The position numbers and the translations under genes are program-made. DNA of 10,426 nt, taken from positions 1 to 10,426 of the forward strand of contig JAISHJ010000054.1 in NCBI GenBank assembly GCA_031262625.1, written 5' to 3'. The notes below the pieces were generated by a model. That model saw only the letters and a program-made list of their open reading frames with translations, had not been told where the DNA came from and searched no databases. Position 1 is the stretch's first letter. Each line of letters starts with the position of its first letter. Positions 1 through 6,007 of the stretch are shown here, piece by piece. The DNA is from Ruminococcus sp. Lineage in GTDB: Bacteria > Bacillota > Clostridia > Oscillospirales > Ruminococcaceae.

Positions 1-113
1 ACGACTAAAGCTATTAAAAAAGTTATGATACGCATATGGGTTTTTCGTTTTGACACGTGGTTATCTTTATACGCAGTCATCTTCATCTTTGATTTTAATC
101 GGCGCTTTGCCAT
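1..113 (-). CDS. Truncated small basic membrane protein (N-terminus only)
   Basis: An open frame begins at the ATG at 113 on the minus strand and runs off the left edge without a stop, giving about 37 residues. A Shine-Dalgarno-like AAAGGTG (125-119) lies 5 nt upstream. The product starts MAKRRLKSKMKM, is strongly Lys/Arg-rich for about 28 residues, then turns hydrophobic (RIITFLIALV), as in a bitopic membrane protein with a basic cytoplasmic tail. DivIC/FtsL-type cell-division proteins have this kind of N-terminus, but too little is present to assign a family. It is divergent from the Noc/ParB gene. Start and reading frame are fairly well supported; the function is unknown. Confidence 0.55.
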   Translation of the reverse strand, partial: MAKRRLKSKMKMTAYKDNHVSKRKTHMRIITFLIALV

Positions 114-143
114 ATTGACACCTTTTTTCTTTAGACTATTAAT

Positions 144-152
144 ACTATACCA
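144..152 (-). promoter_or_regulatory. Putative extended -10 for the truncated membrane protein gene
   Basis: On the minus strand TGG-TATAGT (152-144) forms a TGn-extended -10 box about 30 nt upstream of the ATG at 113. No convincing -35 hexamer is seen at 17 nt spacing (TTTTAT). The extended -10 could compensate. Confidence 0.4.
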
Positions 153-231
153 AATTTTCGTTATCAATAAAACTATATATATTTAAATAATTTGTAAAGG
201 ATTTTATTCGACATTTTCCGAGAAGATAATA

Positions 232-240
232 TGGTATAAT
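232..240 (+). promoter_or_regulatory. Extended -10 promoter of the Noc/ParB gene
   Basis: TGG-TATAAT (232-240) is a perfect -10 with a TGn extension. A TCGACA at 208-213 is too far away (21 nt spacer) to be a normal -35, so this is best read as an extended -10 promoter. Predicted start is near 247, giving a short leader with the ribosome binding site GAGGA at 254-258, 10 nt before the ATG. Confidence 0.6.
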
Positions 241-268
241 ATAACAAAAAAGCGAGGATGTTTATATT

Positions 269-1129
269 ATGCCTATATTTCCGAATTTACAGAGCCGCAG
301 TAAAGTATTTTCAGCGAAAAATTCACCCGAAGTTATAAATAAAGTCGTTAATATTGATGCGGAGAGTATTCGTCCGAACCGCTATCAGCCGAGACAGGCG
401 TTTGGAGCAGATATAGGAGAACTTGCCGAGTCAATCCGCCAAAACGGCATTTTACAGCCCTTAACAGTAAGGGACAGCGACATTCCCGGTACATATGAAC
501 TAATCGCGGGGGAGCGCCGTCTTCGCGCCGCGAAGCTTGCAGGGCTTCGCGAACTGCCCTGTATTATAGTAGCAATGAGCGACAGAAACTCCGCAGTAAT
601 GGCGCTTGTAGAGAATATCCAGCGTAAAGACCTTTGCTTTTTTGATGAAGCGGAAGCGATTTCAAAGCTTATCGAAATTTACGGCTTAACACAAGAAGAA
701 GCGGCGATACGTCTCGGGAAATCTCAGCCGACGGTAGCGAATAAACTGCGGCTTTTGAAGCTGTCGCAAAGTGAACGCGCAAAAATTGCCGAATATGGGC
801 TCACAGAACGTCACGCAAGGGCTTTACTCAAACTAACCGACCCTGACGAACGCTTAGAAGCTATCGAAAATATACGGCTTAAAAAGTTGAATGTCGAGCA
901 CACCGAGAGGATGATTGACGGAATTATCATTCGTCGGGAGGAAACTACAAAAACAAACGAGATGGTTCGCCGCTCAAGCGTTCTCTTTAAGGATGTCCGC
1001 CTTTTTGTGAATACTATTACCCACGCCGTTGACGTTATGCGCGCCGCCGGAATTAACGCCGAAATGGAGAAAACCCAACGCGACGGGTATATAGAAGTAA
1101 TTACGAAAATCCCCACAGCAGGGGCGTAG
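269..1129 (+). CDS. noc: ParB/Noc-family DNA-binding protein (nucleoid occlusion-like)
   Basis: This 286-residue protein belongs to the ParB/Spo0J/Noc family of CTP-dependent DNA clamps. Seen: a ParB N-terminal domain (about 26-125) with the nucleotide-binding GERRLRA box (81-87) and the ENIQR motif (115-119), then a helix-turn-helix (about 139-165). The C-terminal segment (about 241-282, KDVRLFVNTI through YIEVITKIP) resembles the dimerisation region of Noc more than that of Spo0J. Noc binds dispersed chromosomal sites and blocks division over the nucleoid, and many family members have an amphipathic N-terminal membrane-targeting segment; the start MPIFPNL is compatible but unproven. The start is chosen for GAGGA 10 nt upstream and an extended -10 promoter. 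No parA gene is in view. The last residues (AGA-stop) are encoded inside a perfect palindrome (1118-1136). A Spo0J paralogue cannot be excluded. Confidence 0.85.
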   Translation: MPIFPNLQSRSKVFSAKNSPEVINKVVNIDAESIRPNRYQPRQAFGADIGELAESIRQNGILQPLTVRDSDIPGTYELIAGERRLRAAKLAGLRELPCIIVAMSDRNSAVMALVENIQRKDLCFFDEAEAISKLIEIYGLTQEEAAIRLGKSQPTVANKLRLLKLSQSERAKIAEYGLTERHARALLKLTDPDERLEAIENIRLKKLNVEHTERMIDGIIIRREETTKTNEMVRRSSVLFKDVRLFVNTITHAVDVMRAAGINAEMEKTQRDGYIEVITKIPTAGA

Positions 1130-1136
1130 CCCCTGC
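1118..1136. repeat. REP-like palindrome spanning the noc stop codon
   Basis: GCAGGGGC-GTA-GCCCCTGC is an 8-bp perfect inverted repeat with a 3-nt centre. It covers the final Noc codons and supplies the TAG stop (1127-1129). Its form is that of a short repetitive extragenic palindrome. Only one copy occurs in this window, so repetition in the genome is inferred. Confidence 0.6.
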
Positions 1137-1143
1137 ACCTTCG

Positions 1144-1194
1144 CCGCCGCATTTGGTTCATAGCATTATTACGCAAATTAGCGGCGGGGCTTTT
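1144..1194 (+). terminator. Imperfect hairpin terminator after noc
   Basis: CCGCCGC followed by ATTTG (1144-1155) pairs with CAAAT (1174-1178) and GCGGCGG (1181-1187), with a 2-nt TA bulge and an 18-nt loop. A short T4 tract follows at 1191-1194. The stem is strong but the T tract is weak. It lies between convergent genes and may serve mainly noc. Confidence 0.5.
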
Positions 1195-1228
1195 GCGAAA
1201 AAATCGTATGATTACACAAAATTGCTGT

Positions 1229-2065
1229 CTACCGCAAAAACTCTTTAATTTCTGTCAGTTTCTCCGCCGCGGCATCTTTCCCCATCTGCCACACATCGCG
1301 CATGGTATCGGTGTTTTTTTCAAAGCTGTTAAGCATACGGGTAGGGCGAAGTACTATCGCTCTGCCCGATTTTTCAAGTTCTTTGATGTGGTTAATCTGC
1401 TTATTGTAGACCAAATACCGTGTTAAGAAAAGCTTTTCAAGCGCCGGGTATTTATGCTTAATAAGATTCGCCATAGCTACATACGAAAGCTTAAGTTTCC
1501 TTATATAACCCTCAGGATTAGTAAGGATAATTACTGCTTTGTCACAGCCGTCATTAAAAGCCTTAGCATACGGTATCGAACAGCGAAGTCCTCCGTCATA
1601 GTATTCCTGCCCGTTAATTTCTATCGGCGGAAAATATCCCGGAAGCGCACAGGATGCACGGAGTATGTCCCAAGTCTTTGTATCCTTCTGTTCATCAAGG
1701 TATACCATCTTCCCCGTCTTCGCAGAAGTTACCCCCGCAAGTATCGTTCCTTCATATGCATGAAAAGTATCATAGTCAAACGGCACAAGTTCATTCGGAA
1801 TAGTATTAAAAGCAAAATCAAGCCCGAAATACGCTCCGTCTTTCAGGAAATTTCGCATACTCATATATCTTTTGTCATTCCGGTATCTTTGAAGATAATC
1901 AAGCGTTCTCCCATACTGCTTCGATACATAAGATGCCGCGTTCGCTATCCCCGCCGACACCCCTACTATGTAAAGAAATTCTATTCCCACTTCAAGAAAC
2001 GCATCCATTACCCCCGCCGAAAACAGCCCCCTAAGCGTTCCGCCTTCAAGTACTAATCCTGTCAT
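1229..2065 (-). CDS. Patatin-like phospholipase / lipid acyl hydrolase
   Basis: This 278-residue protein has the full patatin signature. The oxyanion-hole stretch EGGTLRG is at 7-13, the nucleophile elbow G-V-S-A-G has Ser37, and the second catalytic residue of the Ser-Asp dyad is Asp157 in the D-G-G motif. Such enzymes cleave acyl chains from phospholipids or related esters. Bacterial members of this size (YjjU/RssA-like) are cytoplasmic or membrane-associated, and no signal peptide is seen here. The substrate is unknown. The ATG lies one base after the tyrA stop (TAAtATG), without a convincing own ribosome binding site, so translation probably depends on coupling to tyrA. No metabolic link between the two is obvious. 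The family call is confident. Confidence 0.9.
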   Translation of the reverse strand: MTGLVLEGGTLRGLFSAGVMDAFLEVGIEFLYIVGVSAGIANAASYVSKQYGRTLDYLQRYRNDKRYMSMRNFLKDGAYFGLDFAFNTIPNELVPFDYDTFHAYEGTILAGVTSAKTGKMVYLDEQKDTKTWDILRASCALPGYFPPIEINGQEYYDGGLRCSIPYAKAFNDGCDKAVIILTNPEGYIRKLKLSYVAMANLIKHKYPALEKLFLTRYLVYNKQINHIKELEKSGRAIVLRPTRMLNSFEKNTDTMRDVWQMGKDAAAEKLTEIKEFLR

Positions 2066-2066
2066 A

Positions 2067-2891
2067 TTACAGCACCGCCGTTTCTTCTTTTAGTATTCTT
2101 CCGGCTTTCAGAAGTTTGTGCAGTTCGCTTGCGTTAGTATTATCTATCGTATTTTTATATTCTTCAAGATGCTTTATTATCTCGGAAATTTCTCCCGACA
2201 GCGCATCTTTATTCGCTAAAAAGAGCGGTGTCCACATATCTTCATTTAGTTTTGCTACGCGTGTTAAGTCAAGGAAACTTCCTGCCGAAAAGCCTAATTG
2301 ACGAAGGTGCGTAGGGCTTTTTATATATGAAGAGGAGACGATATGCGCAAGTTGTGACGAATAGGCTATAATTTCGTCATGTTCCGCCGGCGTTGCTCTT
2401 ACTACTTTCTTAAAATTTATCGCGTACGCGAGGTCCTCCATTAAATTTACGCATTTTTCGGAGGAATTTTCGGTAGGAGTAATTATAAAGCTTGCGGTAT
2501 CAAAGAGTGTATCGAGGGAATATTCGTAGCCGGAAAACTCTCTACCTGCCATAGGGTGAGTGCCTATAAAATTTACTCCGCGTTCCGACAGCGCTTTATC
2601 CACGCGGGAAGTTATAAAGCCTTTAACGCCGCAAACGTCCGAAACTATTGAAGCAGGTTTAAAATTATGTTCTAAAATATAATCCACTGTAGCTTCGGGA
2701 TAAAGGCAGACGAAAGTAATATCCGCAAGTGAAGTATCTGCAATATTAGTATCAATCGCGCCCTGTGACAGCGCAAGTTTTATCGTTTCGGCGTTAGTAT
2801 CAATTCCGTTTACGGTATGATTTGTATGCTTCTTTATAGTCTTAGCAAGCGACCCGCCTATTAATCCTAAGCCTACTATCGTTATTTTCAT
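2067..2891 (-). CDS. tyrA: Prephenate dehydrogenase
   Basis: This enzyme converts prephenate to 4-hydroxyphenylpyruvate with NAD+ in tyrosine biosynthesis. Its 274 residues start with a Rossmann glycine motif GLGLIGGS (7-14), and Asp31 after the second strand suggests NAD+ preference. GTHPMAGRE (110-118) carries the family's conserved His112 and Arg117. A helical region with HDEIIAYSSQLAH (171-183) supplies further conserved His residues. The protein ends after the dehydrogenase domain; the C-terminal ACT domain of longer Bacillus-type enzymes is absent, so allosteric control by tyrosine through ACT is not expected. The start has GAGG (2902-2899) 7 nt upstream and a near-consensus promoter. 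No other shikimate-pathway gene is in the window, and the next gene in the operon is a phospholipase. Confidence 0.92.
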   Translation of the reverse strand: MKITIVGLGLIGGSLAKTIKKHTNHTVNGIDTNAETIKLALSQGAIDTNIADTSLADITFVCLYPEATVDYILEHNFKPASIVSDVCGVKGFITSRVDKALSERGVNFIGTHPMAGREFSGYEYSLDTLFDTASFIITPTENSSEKCVNLMEDLAYAINFKKVVRATPAEHDEIIAYSSQLAHIVSSSYIKSPTHLRQLGFSAGSFLDLTRVAKLNEDMWTPLFLANKDALSGEISEIIKHLEEYKNTIDNTNASELHKLLKAGRILKEETAVL

Positions 2892-2923
2892 TTTTAAACC
2901 TCGGGAAAGTTTATGTTGTATTA

Positions 2924-2952
2924 AGTATACTCCAAAAAAACATGATTGTCAA
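2924..2952 (-). promoter_or_regulatory. Sigma-A promoter of the tyrA-patatin operon
   Basis: On the minus strand TTGACA (2952-2947), a 17-nt spacer and TATACT (2929-2924) form a near-consensus housekeeping promoter. Predicted start is about 2917, giving a 25-nt leader before the tyrA ATG at 2891. Confidence 0.85.
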
Positions 2953-2956
2953 GTTA

Positions 2957-2985
2957 TTGACATTTTAATTTCGGCATGATATAAT
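2957..2985 (+). promoter_or_regulatory. Consensus sigma-A promoter of hicAB
   Basis: TTGACA (2957-2962), a 17-nt spacer and TATAAT (2980-2985) match the consensus exactly, with a TGn extension (TGA at 2977-2979). The -35 box is only 4 bp from the divergent tyrA -35 box. Transcription should start about 2991-2993, at or next to the hicA GTG codon (2994). Confidence 0.88.
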
Positions 2986-2993
2986 TAATAAGG

Positions 2994-3194
2994 GTGATTG
3001 TTATAACAGCTAAAGAAGCGGAAAAGATAATTAAGAATGACGGGTGGACGTTTTATGACTCATCCGGCTCTCATTTCCATTACAAACATTCTGTTAAAAC
3101 AGGAAAAGTAACAATACCGTTTCATGCCGGCAGAGATTTGCGTAAAGAAACTGTTAATTCAATCATGAAACAAGCCGGTTTAAAAAGAAAGTGA
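2994..3194 (+). CDS. hicA: HicA-family mRNA interferase toxin
   Basis: This 66-residue basic protein matches HicA toxins, which carry a double-stranded-RNA-binding-like fold and cleave mRNA in a translation-independent way. Seen: a helix TAKEAEKIIKNDGW, then the G-S-H-F-H motif with the presumed catalytic His27, the strand VTIPFHAGRDL, and a C-terminal helix ending in AGLKRK. The start is GTG; an in-frame stop lies at 2982-2984 and no other usable start exists before the conserved region. The predicted transcription start is within 0-3 nt of the GTG, so the message would be leaderless. It lies 7 nt before hicB and they clearly form one operon. Confidence 0.88.
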   Translation: MIVITAKEAEKIIKNDGWTFYDSSGSHFHYKHSVKTGKVTIPFHAGRDLRKETVNSIMKQAGLKRK

Positions 3195-3201
3195 GGTTTT
3201 T

Positions 3202-3600
3202 ATGGTATACACATACCCTGCGTGCTTTTATCCCGGCGATGACGGAATAACAGTAGATATTCCCGATTTGCTTGGCTGTGTAACGGAAGGTCAGACGATG
3301 GCGGAAGCAATTTATATGGCAGAAGAAGCGACAGAAGGCTGGTTATACTTAACATTACGTGACGGCGAAGAATTACCAAAACCTACACCTATTACCGAAG
3401 TTAAAGCTGACGAATATCCTAATGGTTTTGTAAGTATGGTTCGCGCCGATATTGATGCATATATAGAAAAATACCACAAAAAAGCGATAAGTAAAAGATG
3501 TAAAGTTCCGGTGTGGCTCAATACCCTTGCGGAGCGTAAAGGCATTGATTTTTCATTCGCGCTTCAAGAAGGTTTGAAGCACCAACTCGGAATTGAATAA
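3202..3600 (+). CDS. hicB: HicB-family antitoxin
   Basis: This 132-residue protein is the partner that binds and blocks HicA. The N-terminal half (about 3-60: YPACFYPGDDGITVDIPDLLGC, then a helix MAEAIYMAEEATEGWL) is the partial RNase-H-like HicB fold. The C-terminal segment (about 100-132: KVPVWLNTLAERKGIDFSFALQEGLKHQLG) is a ribbon-helix-helix type DNA-binding region, which typically represses the operon promoter. The ATG has GTGAGGT about 6 nt upstream, much better than the toxin's own start, which would favour antitoxin excess. The operon ends in a hairpin terminator. If HicB binds the intergenic region it could also affect the abutting tyrA promoter. Confidence 0.9.
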   Translation: MVYTYPACFYPGDDGITVDIPDLLGCVTEGQTMAEAIYMAEEATEGWLYLTLRDGEELPKPTPITEVKADEYPNGFVSMVRADIDAYIEKYHKKAISKRCKVPVWLNTLAERKGIDFSFALQEGLKHQLGIE

Positions 3601-3607
3601 AACGCAA

Positions 3608-3636
3608 AAAGAGACCTCCCGAAAGGAGGTCTCTTT
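3608..3636. terminator. Bidirectional hairpin terminator between hicB and the surface-protein operon
   Basis: AAAGAGACCTCC (3608-3619) and GGAGGTCTCTTT (3625-3636) form a perfect 12-bp stem with a CGAAA loop. On the minus strand the stem runs into T5, so it ends the surface-protein operon; on the plus strand only T3 follows, ending hicAB less ideally. It lies 8 nt after the hicB stop. Confidence 0.88.
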
Positions 3637-3653
3637 AACATTACGAAAGAAAT

Positions 3654-4487
3654 TTACTTTTTTTTGCGGGAGATAACAGCGCCTGCGAGGGCTGCAATCA
3701 TAACGCCGCCGATAACCATTGCGGGAACGTTGCCTGTTGCGGGAGCGGGTGTAGCTTCAGCTGCGGGAGCTTCGGCAACAACGATAACTTCATCAGCCGC
3801 GGGAGCTTCGTCGACAATAACTGCTTCGTCAACAGCGGGAGCTTCTTCAACTACAGGAGCTTCTTCAGCAGCAGCCTCTGTTTCAGCGGGAGCAGCTTCG
3901 GTTTCAGCAGGAGCGGCTTCTGTTTCAGCAGGAGCAGCTTCGGTCTCAGCAGGAGCGGCAGCCGGATCAAGAGCGGTTGCGCCTGTAGAGTAAACTACAG
4001 AACCGTCTGCTGCAAGAAGATCAAAGCCGTTGATGGAAAGAGTAGAACCCTCGCCAACGTAGAAGCACTGTATAGCATATTCGGAATAACCTTCGCCGTC
4101 AACGAACGGAGATGTTTCATCAAGGAATGTGAGTGTGCCGTCGTTACCGATTACATTAGCTTCGAGGGGTTCTTTTGCAGGTCCGCTGTAGTTGCCGAAC
4201 GGGCTCCAAGAAACGGTTGCTCCGTTTCTTGCTACAACACCGGCGGTTGTTTCTGCTGAAATGTTATCAGAACCAAAGTAAAGCTTAATTCCAAAAACGG
4301 TAGAGGGCGCGCCGCCGGTTAATGTACCTACATTGATGGAATATTGTGAATATTGGTCGTTCCATGCGGCGTCAGCGGTCTTAGAACCGCCGGGGAGTGC
4401 GGTGTTAGCCGCGCTTGCGGGAATAGCCATAGCAGAGAGAGCGAGAGCGCCGGTTACTACAGCCGCGATGATTTTTTTGAAATTCAT
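3654..4487 (-). CDS. Exported surface protein with AAPAETE repeats and C-terminal TGN anchor
   Basis: Unrecognised 277-residue exported protein, last gene of a four-gene operon. Seen: Sec signal peptide (MNFKKIIAAV..., AxA-type cleavage after residue 26), a roughly 145-residue ectodomain rich in Ser/Thr/Gly (28-172) whose alternating strands and the stretch YAIQCFYVGEGSTLSINGF suggest a beta-sandwich, then four AAPAETE repeats (177-204), an acidic E/D-A-P linker to about 245, the motif P-A-T-G-N (249-253), a hydrophobic helix and the tail SRKKK. This C-terminus looks like a sortase signal without the canonical Leu; alternatively it is a simple membrane anchor. The start at 4487 is chosen over the in-frame ATG at 4505 because that one overlaps the GGAGG ribosome binding site. 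Ligand unknown; carbohydrate or wall binding is a guess. Confidence 0.8.
   Translation of the reverse strand: MNFKKIIAAVVTGALALSAMAIPASAANTALPGGSKTADAAWNDQYSQYSINVGTLTGGAPSTVFGIKLYFGSDNISAETTAGVVARNGATVSWSPFGNYSGPAKEPLEANVIGNDGTLTFLDETSPFVDGEGYSEYAIQCFYVGEGSTLSINGFDLLAADGSVVYSTGATALDPAAAPAETEAAPAETEAAPAETEAAPAETEAAAEEAPVVEEAPAVDEAVIVDEAPAADEVIVVAEAPAAEATPAPATGNVPAMVIGGVMIAALAGAVISRKKK
3874..3957 (-). repeat. Four tandem 21-bp coding repeats (AAPAETE)
   Basis: Four 21-bp units encode the Pro/Ala/Glu spacer of the last surface protein. Units 1 and 3 share synonymous differences (TCTG, GCA end) while units 2 and 4 share others (TCGG, GCG end), so the array is really two copies of a 42-bp dimer. 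This suggests recent duplication and possible length variation between strains. Confidence 0.85.
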
Positions 4488-4510
4488 AATAAAATTTTCC
4501 TCCATATTAA

Positions 4511-4560
4511 TTTTGTAAAAGTCTGATATGCAGATTTTTGTAAAAGTCTGATATGCAGAT
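4511..4560. repeat. Perfect 25-bp tandem duplication
   Basis: Two identical, directly abutting 25-bp units (4511-4535 and 4536-4560) lie in the gap between two surface-protein genes. Each contains two small inverted repeats, TTTTGTAAAA and TCTG-ATATG-CAGA. It would lie in the leader region of the last gene in the operon. Function unknown; paired protein-binding sites or RNA hairpins are both possible. Confidence 0.9.
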
Positions 4561-4562
4561 TT

Positions 4563-4588
4563 CCGGGGAGGGCTTAACCCTACCCCGG
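4563..4588 (-). other. GC-rich intercistronic hairpin without a T tract
   Basis: CCGGGG-AGGG pairs with CCCT-CCCCGG around a CTTAA loop, with one bulged A (4582), forming a 10-bp very stable stem 20 nt after the stop of the preceding gene (minus strand). No T run follows on the minus strand, so it is more likely a 3'-end stabiliser, processing site or partial attenuator than an intrinsic terminator. Confidence 0.6.
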
Positions 4589-4608
4589 GAATCAACACGT
4601 TTTTTAGT

Positions 4609-5271
4609 TTATCTGCGTTTGCGAGATACTACTGCAACGCCGAGAGCAACTATTGCCGCGCCGCCGATTAAAGCGATAGGCATATTGCCGGTGGTAGCAG
4701 AGGTTGTTTCGCCATCGGAAGCAGGTGCGGCGTCCGCACTGGCAACTGCGCCTTCTCCGTCAACGCCGGAGATGGTGAAATTAAGTTCAAAGCTGTCGAT
4801 AACGATATTCTTACCGTCTGCATCGAGGAAAGCGTAAAGCTGACCGCTTGCTTTGGTATTCGTCATATCGAGCATTTCTTTGGTTTTGTTCCAAACATTA
4901 AATATAGGAATTTCGCCGATTCTGCCCTTTGTTAAGAGGGGCGCTTCGGTTGTAGCGAAAGCCCACTCTGTACCATTAATCTTGAAAGAATTCATGGTGA
5001 TAGTAGCATTTTCGTATCCTGCCGGAGCTTCATCGGAACCTGTGAGCCAAAAGTAGCCCCACGAGTCAGCGCCTGTTGCCGAAACATCAAGAGTTACGGT
5101 ATAGTCACCGTTGCCGGAGATGGTTACATCTGTGTTTGTGTCTGCCCAAGTTACGCCGTCTTTTGCGCCTGCAATAAAGGTAAAGTCATCAGCCGCAGAA
5201 GTAGGAATAGCCAAAGCGGAGATTGCTAAAGCACCTGCCGCAATAATCGCAAGGATTTTTTTAAGCTTCAT
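4609..5271 (-). CDS. Exported surface protein with C-terminal TGN anchor, paralogue A
   Basis: Unrecognised 220-residue exported protein. Seen: Sec signal peptide (MKLKKILAII..., cleavage after TSA at 26), a predicted beta-sandwich ectodomain (27-175), a short Ala/Ser/Asp linker (176-190), T-T-G-N (193-196), a roughly 18-residue hydrophobic helix and the tail SRKRR. It is homologous to its upstream neighbour: both have V-T-I-x-G-N-G-x-Y, an N-A-[ST]-I-T-x-[ND]-S-x-x-I-N-G stretch, F-N-[VI]-W, a D-A-D-G-x-N-I strand and the identical FTISGVDGEGA (165-175 here). Aromatic-rich strands are compatible with sugar binding, but no family is recognised with certainty. Ribosome binding site AGGGG is 11 nt upstream. 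Only 36 nt separate it from the upstream gene, so they are cotranscribed. Confidence 0.8.
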   Translation of the reverse strand: MKLKKILAIIAAGALAISALAIPTSAADDFTFIAGAKDGVTWADTNTDVTISGNGDYTVTLDVSATGADSWGYFWLTGSDEAPAGYENATITMNSFKINGTEWAFATTEAPLLTKGRIGEIPIFNVWNKTKEMLDMTNTKASGQLYAFLDADGKNIVIDSFELNFTISGVDGEGAVASADAAPASDGETTSATTGNMPIALIGGAAIVALGVAVVSRKRR

Positions 5272-5307
5272 AAGGTTAGTTACCCCTTCTAATGTTTAGT
5301 ATAATGC

Positions 5308-5964
5308 TTACTTTCTTTTACGGGAAGCAACAACTGCAACTGCTGCGAGAGCCATTATAGAGCCGAGAACGTAAACGGAAACGTTGCCTGTTGCAGGAGC
5401 GGTTGTAGCGCCTTCGCCGTCAACACCGGAGATTGTGAATGTTGCTGCAAGAGAAGTTATAGTAATATTAGCACCATCTGCATCTTTGAAATTATAGCCG
5501 TTTCCGCCGGAATTCGGTTCCATATTGGTATCGTCAACCATGTTGCCTTCTTTATACCAAATGTTGAAGAAGTTGTAGTTTACAACGGGGTCACCTGCGC
5601 CTGCATATTGTGACACAAGAGCAAAGGTATTGGCGCCGTCGGGAGCTACAGGCCAGTCAATGTCGCCGTTTATTGTAACGGAATCAAGGGTGATGGAAGC
5701 GTTTGCATAAGCGGCAGGAACAACTTCATCGCCGGTCGGAGCAGAAGTGTTAAACTGTTGGAAAGGAGCGTCAACAAGGTCGGTAAACTCAACAGAATAT
5801 GTGCCGTTGCCTTCGATTGTAACGTCCTGTGTTACTGCCACGCCGTTAATGTTTACAACCTGCATCTTGTAGGTAAGGGGGTCAGCCGCACTTGCGGAAA
5901 ATGCCATTGTTGAAAGCATTAATGCAGATGCCGCAACAGCAGCAATGATTTTTTTGAAATTCAT
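5308..5964 (-). CDS. Exported surface protein with C-terminal TGN anchor, paralogue B
   Basis: Unrecognised 218-residue exported protein and closest relative of its downstream neighbour. Seen: Sec signal peptide (MNFKKIIAAV..., ASA cleavage at 26, almost identical at its start to that of the last operon gene), a predicted beta-sandwich ectodomain (28-185) with NFFNIWYKEGNM (131-142) and DADGANITI, the shared FTISGVDGEGA (175-185), a very short linker, P-A-T-G-N (190-194), a hydrophobic helix and the tail SRKRK. The ATG at 5964 is chosen rather than 5982, because the latter ATG overlaps the GGAGG ribosome binding site. It lies 43 nt after the first operon gene with no terminator between. Role inferred only as a wall- or membrane-anchored binding protein. 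Confidence 0.8.
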   Translation of the reverse strand: MNFKKIIAAVAASALMLSTMAFSASAADPLTYKMQVVNINGVAVTQDVTIEGNGTYSVEFTDLVDAPFQQFNTSAPTGDEVVPAAYANASITLDSVTINGDIDWPVAPDGANTFALVSQYAGAGDPVVNYNFFNIWYKEGNMVDDTNMEPNSGGNGYNFKDADGANITITSLAATFTISGVDGEGATTAPATGNVSVYVLGSIMALAAVAVVASRKRK

Positions 5965-6007
5965 AGTATGTAATTCCTCCAAAATTTATAATAATTTATT
6001 TATTAGA

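Noticed and set aside
47..63. CACGTG core resembling a parS site near the Noc/ParB gene
   Set aside because: Only the hexamer core matches; the flanks do not follow the TGTTT/AAACA arms of parS, and it lies inside the truncated coding region.
811..1176. Minus-strand open frame of 121 codons inside noc
   Set aside because: It lies antisense to a clear ParB-family gene, is Ser/Arg-rich, and has no family features.
4511..4560. CRISPR-like repeat
   Set aside because: The two 25-bp units abut directly with no spacer, and there are only two copies and no cas genes.
4488..4598. N-terminal extension of the last surface protein to 314 residues
   Set aside because: The extension translates the intercistronic hairpin and 25-bp repeats. 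The signal peptide begins at the ATG at 4487 with GGAGG upstream.
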